Notes: generated by a model from the letters alone, not told the origin. Shown: positions 31,968-41,967, counted from the first letter of the stretch. The stretch is DNA of 58,610 nucleotides from JAGPCH01 sp039810605 (GCA_039810605.1 JBDHXH010000009.1:1-58610); one strand, 5' to 3'. Translations and numbers: made by a program.

Positions 31968-33494
31968 TTAAATTACGTATGCTTCGAGTCCGTGTCTTCC
32001 ACCTTCGCGTCCGAATCCGCTTTCTTTATATCCTCCGAACGGAGATGCAGGATTAAATTTGTTGTATGTATTTGACCATACCACGCCGGCTCTTATTCTG
32101 CTCAATGTTTTAAATATCTTTGAACCTTTATCGGTCCATACGCCTGCGGACAATCCGTAGAAAGTATTGTTTGCCTTTTCAACCGCTTCGGCAGGTGTTC
32201 TGAAAGTAAGTATTGAAAGGACAGGTCCGAATATTTCTTCATTTGCAATCCTGTGTGATTGAGCTACTTCACTGAAGAATGTCGGTCTGAACCAGTAGCC
32301 TCTCTCCGGCAATTCACATTCGCATTGATACATTGAAGCTCCTTCATTAACTCCCGATTCAACCAGTTCTTTAATTTTGTCGAGTTGCATTTTTGAATTA
32401 ATTGCACCGACATCTGTATTCTTATCGAGAGGGTCACCGACACGAAGTGATTTCATCCGGTGCTTTAGTTTACTTATCACAAGATCCTTTACACTTTCCT
32501 GTACAAGCAGTCTTGAACCTGCGCAGCATACGTGGCCTTGATTGAAATAAATTCCGTTTATGATTCCTTCAACTGCTGCATCGAGAGGGGCGTCTTCGAA
32601 AATTATGTTTGCTGCTTTGCCTCCAAGTTCGAGTGTCAGCTTCTTGCCTGTTCCTGCAGTTTGTCTCATGATTGCTTTTCCGACTTCAGTAGAACCCGTG
32701 AACGCAATCTTTTTTGTTTTCGGATGACGGACAATTGCAGCTCCGGTAGCACCGTCGCCGGAAATTATGTTTACAACTCCTTCCGGAAGACCGGCTTCTT
32801 CTATCACTTCGGCAAGTTTATATAATGTGAGAGGCGTTGTTTCCGCAGATTTTATTACAACCGTATTGCCGCAAGCGAGTGCCGGTGCGATTTTCCACGC
32901 AGCCATTAGAAGTGGAAAATTCCACGGAATGATCTGGCCTGCAACTCCGATGGATGAAACTTTTCTGTTCGGAAAAGCAAACTGAAGTTTATCAGCCCAT
33001 CCGGCATAATAAAAGAAGTGAGCCAGGGACAACGGGATATCAACAGTTTTTGATTCTCTTACCGGCTTGCCGCCGTCCATTGATTCAATGACTGAAAACT
33101 CGCGAGCTTTCTCCTGAATTATTCTTGCAATTCGGAAAATATATTTTCCTCTGTCTTTCCCGGTCATCTTGCTCCAGACCTTTTCATAAGCGCGCTCTGC
33201 TGCTTTCACCGCTTTGTCAACATCATTTGCAGTCGCGTAAGCTACTCTTGCAATCACCTCCTCGTTTGAAGGATTAATTGTTTCGAAATAATTCTTTGTC
33301 TTAACCCATTTGCCGCCGATAAATAAATCGTAATGGTCCCTAAGTTTTATATGCTTCGGATCTTCAATTGATTTTGAATATTCCCATTGACGGGATTTCA
33401 CTTTGCCGTTTGCTTTGTGCCCGTTACTGCTCCCGTTGAATTTCAGATTTCCGTTGACGGAAACCTTCCTTCTTTGTTCAATCTGTGTTTTCAT
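31968..33494 (-). CDS. NAD(P)-dependent aldehyde dehydrogenase
   Basis: A 508-residue ALDH superfamily enzyme. Visible motifs are PWNFPLLMAAWKIAPALACG, FTGSTEVGKAIM (cofactor loop), LELGGKAANIIFEDA (general-base Glu), and NQGHVCCAGSRLLV with the catalytic Cys. EIFGPVLSI and PFGGYKESGFGREGG complete the family pattern. The first ~55 residues are an extra polar tail (KFNGSSNGHKANGKVKSRQW) not found in typical betaine- or phenylacetaldehyde-type enzymes. It oxidises an aldehyde to the acid; the substrate is not determined. A link to 2-aminomuconate semialdehyde in the kynurenine route is possible but not supported by position. Confidence 0.9.
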   Translation of the reverse strand: MKTQIEQRRKVSVNGNLKFNGSSNGHKANGKVKSRQWEYSKSIEDPKHIKLRDHYDLFIGGKWVKTKNYFETINPSNEEVIARVAYATANDVDKAVKAAERAYEKVWSKMTGKDRGKYIFRIARIIQEKAREFSVIESMDGGKPVRESKTVDIPLSLAHFFYYAGWADKLQFAFPNRKVSSIGVAGQIIPWNFPLLMAAWKIAPALACGNTVVIKSAETTPLTLYKLAEVIEEAGLPEGVVNIISGDGATGAAIVRHPKTKKIAFTGSTEVGKAIMRQTAGTGKKLTLELGGKAANIIFEDAPLDAAVEGIINGIYFNQGHVCCAGSRLLVQESVKDLVISKLKHRMKSLRVGDPLDKNTDVGAINSKMQLDKIKELVESGVNEGASMYQCECELPERGYWFRPTFFSEVAQSHRIANEEIFGPVLSILTFRTPAEAVEKANNTFYGLSAGVWTDKGSKIFKTLSRIRAGVVWSNTYNKFNPASPFGGYKESGFGREGGRHGLEAYVI

Positions 33495-33569
33495 TTTTGA
33501 AAAATTAATTTGACCTCATTCGAAAAAATCAGAAATAAGTTCAAGTTCTAAACTTCTGAATCCGGATTT

Positions 33570-33755
33570 TCAATTCTCCTGTTTCGGTTTTGCAAACTCG
33601 CCAAGGTCCTCTCCGTTAGTCTCAACAAACTTTTTTATCACTTCAATATTTTCCAGAATCAATTTTGCCTTTGCGACGCCGAATGAAAAAGTAAATTTAC
33701 TTTCGGGGTTCAGACAAAGCACTTTACTCCCTTTGAATTCCTGAATTTCTGCCAT
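33570..33755 (-). CDS. Conserved-looking small protein, 61 residues
   Basis: A short protein with ATG start: MAEIQEFKGSKVLCLNPESK, then FTFSFGVAKAKLILENIEVI, then KKFVETNGEDLGEFAKPKQE. An N-terminal strand pair followed by a helix and an acidic tail looks like a compact real protein; no family recognised. It follows the upstream hypothetical gene by 15 bp on the same strand, suggesting co-transcription, and lies 75 bp before the ALDH gene. Confidence 0.6.
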   Translation of the reverse strand: MAEIQEFKGSKVLCLNPESKFTFSFGVAKAKLILENIEVIKKFVETNGEDLGEFAKPKQEN

Positions 33756-33770
33756 TGTTATTTTTTTAAG

Positions 33771-34580
33771 TTAATATTTTTCTGCCATGAATTTATAGTT
33801 TGCCGGATTGTTTATGTAAGCATAAGTTTCGTCAATGATTTTCTTCAAATCGTTTCTTACTCTCTTCTTATTTTTGCATTTATAATTTTTTTCAAAAAAG
33901 CTCCACCCTTTTTCTTCCTGACCGAGAATTTTCTGCTGCATGATATAAGCCTGATAATAAGTACTTACCTGGCTGTCATCGGCGCATTCGTCAAATCCAT
34001 TTGCATACTCGTTGATTAAATATAAGTCATCATTTCCGTCACTATCAAGACTTTTCAAAGCATCACTCTCGTCCATATTATTTTCCAGCAGTAACTTACC
34101 GTCTTCATACTTTAATGAATAAATATATCCCGCACCCATAACTGCAGGACTTAATCTCGAATATGACAAAATCTTAGTCGGTTGAGCAATTGAAAACGAA
34201 AATTCTGCATTGTGCACCTCAAGAGGCTGAATTGGTTTCGCGCTGAAATCAAAAATCAGAAACATGTTGTAGTCATACATCGTCGCGCCCGTTCCAAGAT
34301 CGAGTATCAACTCTTTGCTGCCGTCATTGTTGAGATCAACAATGGTGTCGCTGTTATATCTTGTATAAAAACTGTCTGCGCTGAAGACTGAACTTCCTGT
34401 TTCATCCATGATTCTTAAATTTCCGGTGAAGAAACCATCGTTTCCACATTCAAGCCTCAAGCGGAATTTCCCCGCATCAATTTCTTTTCTGAATACTTCC
34501 TCTTCAGTCTGTGAAAATAATCTGTCGCCGAAAATGATGAAGCCAGTCAGTATTGCGAATAAAAAACTTAACAGCGTCAA
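33771..34580 (-). CDS. Exported protein with FG-GAP/VCBS-like segments, unknown function
   Basis: A 269-residue protein with an N-terminal signal-type helix (TLLSFLFAILTGFIIFGDRLFSQ); the start is TTG, and I see no in-frame ATG upstream. The middle part has calcium-site-like segments 'DLNNDGSKELILDLGTG' and 'SLDSDGNDDLYLINEY', the DxDxDG pattern of FG-GAP/VCBS repeats. The C-terminal ~60 residues are charged and helical (EEKGWSFFEKNYKCKNKKRVRNDLKK). Probably periplasmic. No function can be given. Confidence 0.65.
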   Translation of the reverse strand: MTLLSFLFAILTGFIIFGDRLFSQTEEEVFRKEIDAGKFRLRLECGNDGFFTGNLRIMDETGSSVFSADSFYTRYNSDTIVDLNNDGSKELILDLGTGATMYDYNMFLIFDFSAKPIQPLEVHNAEFSFSIAQPTKILSYSRLSPAVMGAGYIYSLKYEDGKLLLENNMDESDALKSLDSDGNDDLYLINEYANGFDECADDSQVSTYYQAYIMQQKILGQEEKGWSFFEKNYKCKNKKRVRNDLKKIIDETYAYINNPANYKFMAEKY

Positions 34581-34639
34581 TATATTTTTTAAAATGCAAT
34601 CAATACAAAATAAAAGTTACAATCCGAACATCATTCAAA

Positions 34640-35590
34640 TTAGTCCAGTGTAAAGTAATCAGCTCCCTGATAGTAGCCCGTCTTCTGCTTATCAATCTGC
34701 ATCAGAATGTCATTCAAAACGGAACTGGCTCCGAGCCGGTACAAATCAGGCGTCAGCCATTCTTCGCCAAGAGTTTCCTTCACCAGCACGAGATATGAAA
34801 TTGCATCTTTTGCGGTCTTGATTCCGCCGGCAGGTTTCATCCCTATTTTAATCCCTGTCTCATTGTAATAATCACGGATTGCTTCAAGCATGACTAGTGT
34901 AACAGACAATGTTGCTGCCGGTTGAACCTTACCCGTTGATGTTTTTATAAAGTCTCCGCCTGCCATCATTGCAATGATGCTTGCCTTTCTGACATTATCG
35001 TAAGTTTCAAGCTCTCCCGTTTCAAGAATAACTTTCAGGTGTACATCGTGATTTGCTGAAATTTTCTTTCCGTATTCAATTCCCGATGCGGTACACATTT
35101 CCTTTATCTGCCGGATTTCATCATAAACGAATTCATAGTCTCCGGATAGAAATTCTCCGCGCGAAATTACCATGTCAATCTCATCAGCTCCAAGCATAAC
35201 GCAGCGTCGAACATCCTCAAGCTTTAGCTTCAGAGGGTATTGTCCCGAAGGAAATGCAGTTGCTACCGATGCAACCTTGACACCGGAATCTCCTACAGCA
35301 TCCTTTGCGAACTTAATAAGATTCGGATAAACGCAAACCGCCGCAACATGAGGTATGGAATTGTCTCCGGGTTTCGGATGCATTGCTTTCTGACACATCG
35401 CATGAACTTTGCCTTCTGAATCCTTTCCTTCAAGAGTCGTAAGATCAATCATTGAGATTGCTGTCTTAAGAGCCCACAGTTTGCTTTCAGTCTTAATACT
35501 GCGTGATGCAAGCATTGCCGCGCGCTCCTTTGTTCCGATTTCATCAACGGAAAGATGAAAGCTGTTTAAAAATGACTTTATGCTGTTCAT
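34640..35590 (-). CDS. deoC: Deoxyribose-phosphate aldolase
   Basis: A 316-residue class I aldolase. The Schiff-base lysine is in GGDFIKTSTGKVQPAATL and the second active-site lysine in GMKPAGGIKTAKDA; ADEIDMVISRGEFLSG is the substrate block. It splits 2-deoxyribose-5-phosphate into acetaldehyde and glyceraldehyde-3-phosphate. The length is that of the longer DeoC form (about 300-320) with an extra N-terminal region rather than the 220-residue type. No other deoxynucleoside genes are adjacent. The acetaldehyde made could be a substrate for the nearby ALDH, which is speculation. Confidence 0.93.
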   Translation of the reverse strand: MNSIKSFLNSFHLSVDEIGTKERAAMLASRSIKTESKLWALKTAISMIDLTTLEGKDSEGKVHAMCQKAMHPKPGDNSIPHVAAVCVYPNLIKFAKDAVGDSGVKVASVATAFPSGQYPLKLKLEDVRRCVMLGADEIDMVISRGEFLSGDYEFVYDEIRQIKEMCTASGIEYGKKISANHDVHLKVILETGELETYDNVRKASIIAMMAGGDFIKTSTGKVQPAATLSVTLVMLEAIRDYYNETGIKIGMKPAGGIKTAKDAISYLVLVKETLGEEWLTPDLYRLGASSVLNDILMQIDKQKTGYYQGADYFTLD

Positions 35591-35673
35591 ATATAATTCA
35601 AGATTGACGTGAGAATCTGTCTTTTGTTTTTATAATAATAAATCTGCAGGTCTGTTAAAATCCAATTTCAATT

Positions 35674-37854
35674 TCAAAACTTCTTAATCTTCTTAATTAT
35701 CTCCTTCATTTTCTCTTCCATGTCGTCTTCAGTCAGAGTAAGATCATTATGAATTTTTTCCGATTCAATGTTTACTTTCTCTGTAACCGTTGCAGGCTCC
35801 GGTTCATTTGCATATTGTTCTTCTCCTGACTCTGCTTGAGGAATGCCGGCAACTTCGTTTTTCTGAATTTCATATTTTTCATACTTGTAAATGTTAACTG
35901 CAAGCGGAGGAAGTGTTACTTTGATTGAATATGGAAATTCATATCTCTTAATGTCCGATGTATGGACACCGCCTAAATTTCCGATACCGCTGCCGCCGTA
36001 ATCTTCGCTGTCGCTGTTGAGTATCTCTTTGTAAAATCCTTTTTCAGGAACTCCGAACTCATAATTATATCTGATTACCGGAGTCATGTTGAAAGTGATT
36101 ATCAGAACTTCATTTTTGTCAATGCCGTATCTTGCAAATGCGATCACGCTATTATCCGAATCGGAGAAATCAAGCCATTGGAATCCTCTGCTGTCAAAAT
36201 CCAGTTCGTGCATTGCCGCATGACTGCAATAGAGGGCGTTTATCTCGTTAAAATAGAAATGCAATTTCCGGTTAAGTTCATTGTCTATCTCGTTCCAGTC
36301 GAGTGAGGTCTCCGAATTCCATTCGTGATACTGTGCAAAATCATTTCCCATGAAATTTAGTTTCTTCCCGGGATGACAAAACATGAATCCGAAGAACAGT
36401 CTCAAGTTTGCAAATTTTTGCCATGTGTCGCCGGGCATTTTTTCAATCAATGATTTTTTCAGATGAACCACTTCATCGTGAGATATTGGAAGCAGAAATT
36501 TTTCACTGAAGGCATACCAGATGGTGAATGTCAATTTGCCGTGATGAAACTTTCTGTAAACAGGATCCATTGAAAAATACGCAAGTGTATCGTGCATCCA
36601 TCCCATATTCCATTTCATGTCAAATCCAAGTCCGCCGAGATGAACCGGATGAGTAACACCCGGCCACGCTGTTGATTCCTCCGCAATCATAAGAGTGCCT
36701 TTGTGTTTCTTATGAACACTTTCATTTAACTTCTTTATAAACTCAACTGCTTCAAGATTTTCTCTTCCGCCGTAAATGTTCGGCTCCCACTCACCATCTG
36801 CGCGGGAGTAATCAAGATAAAGCATTGATGCGACAGCATCAACACGCAGCCCGTCAACATGATATTTTTCAAACCAGAAAAGAGCATTTGAAATTAAAAA
36901 ATTCCTGACTTCATTTTTCCCGTAATCAAACACCAATGTCCCCCATCCTGCATGGTATCCTTTCAGGGGACTCTCATAAGCATAAATTTCCCTGCCGTCA
37001 AACTTGCCAAGTCCATGTTCATCAACCGGGAAATGGGAAGGAACCCAATCGAGTATTACGCCGATTTCATTTTGATGACAGTAATCCACAAAGTACATGA
37101 AGTCTTCCGGCGTTCCGTATCTGCTTGAAGGTGCAAAGTAATTTACAACCTGATATCCCCATGAAATATCCAGCGGATGCTCCATCACAGGCAGCAGTTC
37201 GATATGGGTATAGTTCATCTTTTTTACATACTCTACAAGCTCTCTTGCAAGCTGCCTGTAATTTTTGTAACCCCATTCATTTCGGTGTTCATCATTGTCA
37301 AAATCTTTCTTCCATGATCCCGGATGAACTTCATAAATTGATACGGCATTTTTTTTAAATAACTCTTTTCCTTTCTTGAAATTTTTTCTGTTTGAGATCC
37401 ACTCATGATCATTCCAGGAATAGTTCTTCAGTGTTTCCACGACCGAGGCATTGCCCGGCCTTAGCTCGCATCTGAATGCGTATGGATCTGCTTTGAAGAC
37501 TGTTTGATTCGACTTTGACTTAACGGCGAATTTATAGAGGTCGCCTTCTTTCAATCCTTGTATTTCGGTAATCCAATATCCGGAGTTGTTAATTCTTTTC
37601 ATCTTATTCAGCTCCGGTTTCCAGTCGTTAAACTCTCCCACAATGCTGACTCCCTTCGCATGCGGAGCCCAGACTGCAAAACGCACAAACGTATTCTTAC
37701 CTTTTTTATAGATATGCGCACCAAGCTTATTGTAACTCTTGAAGTGATTTCCCTCTCCAAGGAGAAATATGTCGTAATCAGTTATGTCCAGAGAGGACTT
37801 CCGGTTTCTCTTTTTTGAAATGTCTTTATTTCCCGGTTTGCTTTTCTTTGACAT
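35674..37854 (-). CDS. glgB: 1,4-alpha-glucan branching enzyme (GH13)
   Basis: A 726-residue GH13 enzyme. A CBM48 domain (about residues 45-140: FAVWAPHAKGVSIVGEFNDW) precedes the catalytic barrel, with the nucleophile Asp in DGLRVDAVASMLYLDYSR, the acid/base Glu in LMIAEESTAWPG and the stabiliser in PISHDEVVHLKKSL. The all-beta C-domain ends near 660. It makes alpha-1,6 branches in glycogen. The last ~65 residues are an unusual acidic tail (for example ESGEEQYANEPEPATVTEKV) ending in MKEIIKKIKKF; most branching enzymes stop before it. No other glg genes are adjacent. Confidence 0.93.
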   Translation of the reverse strand: MSKKSKPGNKDISKKRNRKSSLDITDYDIFLLGEGNHFKSYNKLGAHIYKKGKNTFVRFAVWAPHAKGVSIVGEFNDWKPELNKMKRINNSGYWITEIQGLKEGDLYKFAVKSKSNQTVFKADPYAFRCELRPGNASVVETLKNYSWNDHEWISNRKNFKKGKELFKKNAVSIYEVHPGSWKKDFDNDEHRNEWGYKNYRQLARELVEYVKKMNYTHIELLPVMEHPLDISWGYQVVNYFAPSSRYGTPEDFMYFVDYCHQNEIGVILDWVPSHFPVDEHGLGKFDGREIYAYESPLKGYHAGWGTLVFDYGKNEVRNFLISNALFWFEKYHVDGLRVDAVASMLYLDYSRADGEWEPNIYGGRENLEAVEFIKKLNESVHKKHKGTLMIAEESTAWPGVTHPVHLGGLGFDMKWNMGWMHDTLAYFSMDPVYRKFHHGKLTFTIWYAFSEKFLLPISHDEVVHLKKSLIEKMPGDTWQKFANLRLFFGFMFCHPGKKLNFMGNDFAQYHEWNSETSLDWNEIDNELNRKLHFYFNEINALYCSHAAMHELDFDSRGFQWLDFSDSDNSVIAFARYGIDKNEVLIITFNMTPVIRYNYEFGVPEKGFYKEILNSDSEDYGGSGIGNLGGVHTSDIKRYEFPYSIKVTLPPLAVNIYKYEKYEIQKNEVAGIPQAESGEEQYANEPEPATVTEKVNIESEKIHNDLTLTEDDMEEKMKEIIKKIKKF

Positions 37855-38035
37855 TCGATTTGATTTAAATTTAAAATCCGTAAAAGAAAACTAAATTGAA
37901 ATTCAGAACTGTCGGAACGATGAAGAAGCAACTTGAAAACATATTGGGAAAATTAAGAATTAGCTATTAAGAATCAGGAATCCTAAATTTAATTCATGCA
38001 TCAAACTAACTTTCATAAATAAAAAGAAACTAATC

Positions 38036-38410
38036 ATGAAGAAACCTAAAGTATCAGGATATGTGGATTTTTTTCTGTTGCCGGTTCAGAAAAAAAATCT
38101 CAATGCCTACAAAAGACTCGCAAAAAAATTTGCGGAAATGGTCGGAAAATACGGAGCTCTTGATTACAGAGAATGCGCGGGTGATGATTTGAGATTGAAT
38201 GGAGCCGGCTCATTTGGCGGAATAATAAAACTCAAGCCGGGGGAAATCCTTGTTGCTTCTTATGTCTTGTATAGTTCCAAGAAACAACGTGACCGTGCAA
38301 ACAAAAAGTTGATGAGTGACCCTATCATGGAAAAAATGATGGAGAACAAACCCGCTTTTGATCCAAAGAGATTATATTTCGGAGGATTTAAAACTTTCGT
38401 TACGCTATAG
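38036..38410 (+). CDS. DUF1428 family protein (YbaA-like)
   Basis: A 124-residue soluble protein. It opens VSGYVDFFLLPVQKKNLNAY and carries the family ends YGALDYRECAGDD and AFDPKRLYFGGFKTFV, matching DUF1428, a dimeric ABM-like ferredoxin fold without known function. Length is normal (about 115-125). It stands between two large minus-strand genes and is transcribed alone. Confidence 0.9.
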   Translation: MKKPKVSGYVDFFLLPVQKKNLNAYKRLAKKFAEMVGKYGALDYRECAGDDLRLNGAGSFGGIIKLKPGEILVASYVLYSSKKQRDRANKKLMSDPIMEKMMENKPAFDPKRLYFGGFKTFVTL

Positions 38411-38460
38411 CTGATTATGTCCGAAAGAAGCAGAATGCAAAAATTAAGAAAGTCATTGTT

Positions 38461-41400
38461 TCAATTCTTATTTTCCAATGCTTTTCTTTTCAATTCAATC
38501 ATATACTTCTGTATTAATGCTTCGTAATCTTCCGTGAAACCTTCTTTCTGAAGCTTCAAGAAGTCCTCCTTTAGAGCATTGAATGTATTAGGTCCCTGAA
38601 TAACAATTTCGGGAGGCGTAGTTCTTACTACGTCTTCACCGGGACGGGACTCACGTTTGGGTTCAAAGTCTTTTTCACGCTGTGAAAGCTGGGCATCAAG
38701 CATTCGCGATAATATCCTGTTTTGTTTCTCGATCAGTTTGTCATCATATTTATTTTCTTCGAGCTGCTTTACAACATCCTGCATTTCTTTTTTAACTTCG
38801 TCAAGATCTCCGAGGACTTTTTCTCCTGTGCGTTCCTGCTCCTTCTTCAATTCTTCGTTGAGCTGTTCAAGAGATTTCTGAATCTGCTGTTGTTCGAGAC
38901 TTAGTCTCTGCATTTCCTGTCTTTGTTCCTGTGAGAGTTCATTAGGATTATTTCCTCTGCCGTCGGTTCCTCTTTGTCCGTTTTGTCCCATCTTTCCGGT
39001 CTTTCCGTTCATTCCCATCTGCTGTGAAATTATTTCACCGAGCCTCTGCATAAGTTGTCCCATATTACCTCCCGGTTTACTGCTTTTACCGCTCTTGCCA
39101 TCCTTGCCTTCCTGACCCATCTGACCTAGCATGTCCCCAAGCATTTTAGCAGCATTGTCCAGGGATTGTTTGGCTTTGCTCTGGTTGCCGATTGCGTTCG
39201 GCTTATTCATTTGACCGAGATCTTTTCCTGCTTCATCCATTTTGTTGAAAGCATTGCCGAGTTCTTTTCCAAGTTCCGGAGTCGGTTGCATTCCCATCTT
39301 GGTGGTGTTCATCAAATCATCAATTGTTTCAGAGAGTTTTGATTTAAGGTCACCCTGTTCCTTTTCATTTTTTTGGAACTCCTGTTTATCGCCATTATCG
39401 GTTTCATCTGTTTTATCTTTAAGTTCCTGTTGTTGCTTGCTTAACTCCTCGAGTTGCTTTTTGATGTCTTTAAGCTTTTGCATAAGTTTTCTTTGCATGT
39501 CTTGTGAATCCATCATATTTTCAAGAGCAGCTTTCATCTGATCATTCATTTCATTCAGGTCGCTTGACAGTTCTTCTTGTGTTTGCTCTGAATTTTCTTT
39601 TTGATTTTGCTGAAGCTGATTTTCAGACTGCTGCATCTTACTCTCTATGTTTTTTTGCTGCATCTGCTTCTGAAGTTTCTCAAGATCTTCGGCGCTCATC
39701 TGTTCCTTCATCTTGTTGATTTCATCTATAAGCTTCTTCAGTTCATCATTAAAATCTTTTGTCTGCTGTTTAATGTCATTTTGCTTTTGAGAAAGTTCAT
39801 TCATCTTGTTCCGGTCATTCTTATTTGCGCTCTTAGTTTCATTCTTCAGATCCTGCTGCTTTTTTGCAATGTCATCAAGTTTCTGCGTAAGTTCGCCGAA
39901 CTTCTGCATGTTCTCGATTTTTTTCAAAAGCTCCATTGCCTTCTCCATGTATTTTTTGAACATCTCTTCATCGAACTTGAAATTTTTGAGTGCTTCCTTT
40001 AAGTCTTCTTCGTTATTTTTCTTCAAAGCTTCACGGAGTTTTTCAAGAAGTTTCTGAAGTTCGGGAGTATTTATTTTATTGAACATCTTCTGAAGTTCCA
40101 TATACTGTTCAAGAGTCTGCTGGCTCAACATGTTTTTTTGCTGGAGGTCATTCATATTCTGCTGGAGCTGGTTCTGCGTGTTGTTAAGATTTTTTTGAAA
40201 GTCATTGAGTTTGCTTTCGAGCTGCTGTTTGCGTTCTTCATTCAGACCAAGTTCATCATTGCGCTGCGCCTGTTTTTTCAGTTGTTCAATATCTTTTTGA
40301 ACATCTTGTGCCTGGTCATAAATTGATTTGAGATCCTCCTTCAGATTCTTTGTTTGATTCTGATCTTTTTTCAATTCATCAGCGAGGGAATGGTATTCAA
40401 TGGTTCTGACATCGGAGCGGGTAGATTTTCCCGTGTTGTCGGTTACTTCCATATAATATTCCGCACGTTCTCCGGAACGAAGGCCAAGTTTGCGAATGTC
40501 CCATATATATGGAACTTCGAGTGAAGTCGCGTTCAGGTTTTTTAAGGGAATATCCAGGATTGTAAAATTAGGTGCTGTTGCATTTCCGGCAATTGTTTTC
40601 AGCCTGCGGAAGCCGAGTACGAGTTTTGAAAAACCATAATCATCTGAAATCCTTGCCCGGAGCAAGATTTCATTTTCTCCATGCAGTTCATAATTTGACT
40701 GTGATGGTTCTACAATTACAATCTGTGGCGCTTCGTCTCCGATAATTTTAACATTATATTGTGTCTGATTTCTGTTCTCTGTGCCGGATTCGTCTTTTAA
40801 AACAAATTTATAATTCCCGTTTTCTTTAATAATCACGGAACCCTTTGCGTCTTCGCCTTTCGTTTCGAAATTAATGTAATTGTTGTTGAATAATATTCCC
40901 GCAGATGAAAGATTCTTATTTGACTTAAGATCGAATATAACAGTACTACCCTCCGGACAATAGATGTCCCCTTCATTTTCTGAAAGAGTCTTTGAAGGGA
41001 TTCCCGTAAACTCCGGCGGAAAAATTGTGATTACAAATCTCTTAACTAACGGGTAATCGGAAACGGTAATTTTATATTCAGCCGATTTTATTCCTTTGTA
41101 TTGAGCATAATAGCCGAGACTTGTACTAATATTTTCTATAGCAGTTCTGAAAATATTGTTCTGATTGGGCTTCAACGTGATAGGATCAGAAAGCAATTCG
41201 TATCCGTCGGCAGTTATCTGTTTTGTTAAAAATTCAATTTCATCTGCTTCAAAATTTTCCTTTGTGGAATTAACACTCACTGTTACGTTAACATTATCGC
41301 CCTTTATGACGTTTGCATCACCCGGAGAGATTTCGAATGTAATTCCAAGATCGTTGCCGATGAAATTGAAATTATAATTTACAATTCTTTTCACTGCTCC

Positions 41401-41967
41401 GAACATTTCCGAAGGGAAAATTGAAAAAGAAATCAGATAAAATAAAACAAGAGCCGTAAGAGTGACGAGCTTTCCCTTCAGCTTAGAGAAATTAACGATT
41501 GATTCGAAATTGACATTCTCTGTGCGGAAGTTGATTTCATTCATATCGGCGGAAATCAGTTCCTGGGATACAATTTGGGAATCTGCCGCGTCGTAGGTTT
41601 TATAGAGAGATAGTGAATTTGAAAGTCTGTCTTTAATAATGTCAAAATTATTTCCAACCTTGCGGGAATAGGAAATAAGATCGAACTGATTTATGACACC
41701 AAGAAGTTTTAGAAAATAATTAGTTATGAAATAAACCAGTGTTGTCACCGAGGTCATCAAAAATCCCCAGTAAAAGATTTTTCTGAATGGAGTTTCAAAA
41801 CGAAACAGCACTTCAAGGACAATCAAAGCAAAAGCTATCGAAAGGAAAACTATGAAACTATAAAGAAGGTTTTTCGAAAGAGCATAAAGTAATTCTTTTT
41901 TATTTACTTTTGAAAGTCTTCTTTCGAATGACTGATAAATTGTCGCGCATGAATTCTGAACTTGCAT
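38461..41967 (-). CDS. Giant DUF4175-type membrane protein with long coiled coil
   Basis: A 1168-residue protein. Three N-terminal helices (LLYSFIVFLSIAFALIVLEV; WGFLMTSVTTLVYFITNYFL; LVTLTALVLFYLISF) anchor it in the inner membrane. Residues ~200-530 form immunoglobulin-like beta domains (GNDLGITFEISPGDANVIKG, APQIVIVEPSQSNYELHGEN, the latter Big-like). From about 535 to 1110 comes a long K/E/Q-rich coiled coil. Within it, about 949-963 and 983-1006, are short collagen-like G-X-Y runs (GQEGKDGKSGK; GKTGKMGQNGQRGTDGRG). The layout is that of the DUF4175 family of unknown function. Length near the family maximum. A structural or mechanosensing envelope role is a guess. Confidence 0.8.
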   Translation of the reverse strand: MQVQNSCATIYQSFERRLSKVNKKELLYALSKNLLYSFIVFLSIAFALIVLEVLFRFETPFRKIFYWGFLMTSVTTLVYFITNYFLKLLGVINQFDLISYSRKVGNNFDIIKDRLSNSLSLYKTYDAADSQIVSQELISADMNEINFRTENVNFESIVNFSKLKGKLVTLTALVLFYLISFSIFPSEMFGAVKRIVNYNFNFIGNDLGITFEISPGDANVIKGDNVNVTVSVNSTKENFEADEIEFLTKQITADGYELLSDPITLKPNQNNIFRTAIENISTSLGYYAQYKGIKSAEYKITVSDYPLVKRFVITIFPPEFTGIPSKTLSENEGDIYCPEGSTVIFDLKSNKNLSSAGILFNNNYINFETKGEDAKGSVIIKENGNYKFVLKDESGTENRNQTQYNVKIIGDEAPQIVIVEPSQSNYELHGENEILLRARISDDYGFSKLVLGFRRLKTIAGNATAPNFTILDIPLKNLNATSLEVPYIWDIRKLGLRSGERAEYYMEVTDNTGKSTRSDVRTIEYHSLADELKKDQNQTKNLKEDLKSIYDQAQDVQKDIEQLKKQAQRNDELGLNEERKQQLESKLNDFQKNLNNTQNQLQQNMNDLQQKNMLSQQTLEQYMELQKMFNKINTPELQKLLEKLREALKKNNEEDLKEALKNFKFDEEMFKKYMEKAMELLKKIENMQKFGELTQKLDDIAKKQQDLKNETKSANKNDRNKMNELSQKQNDIKQQTKDFNDELKKLIDEINKMKEQMSAEDLEKLQKQMQQKNIESKMQQSENQLQQNQKENSEQTQEELSSDLNEMNDQMKAALENMMDSQDMQRKLMQKLKDIKKQLEELSKQQQELKDKTDETDNGDKQEFQKNEKEQGDLKSKLSETIDDLMNTTKMGMQPTPELGKELGNAFNKMDEAGKDLGQMNKPNAIGNQSKAKQSLDNAAKMLGDMLGQMGQEGKDGKSGKSSKPGGNMGQLMQRLGEIISQQMGMNGKTGKMGQNGQRGTDGRGNNPNELSQEQRQEMQRLSLEQQQIQKSLEQLNEELKKEQERTGEKVLGDLDEVKKEMQDVVKQLEENKYDDKLIEKQNRILSRMLDAQLSQREKDFEPKRESRPGEDVVRTTPPEIVIQGPNTFNALKEDFLKLQKEGFTEDYEALIQKYMIELKRKALENKN

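Noticed and set aside
31968..33494. 2-aminomuconate semialdehyde dehydrogenase
   Set aside because: Family-level ALDH motifs do not identify the substrate, and it is not next to kynurenine genes.
39242..40326. Several Phe/Leu/Ser-rich plus-strand ORFs inside the DUF4175 gene
   Set aside because: They are antisense shadows of the Q/K/E-rich coiled coil; hydrophobic composition follows from the complement of Lys/Glu/Gln codons.
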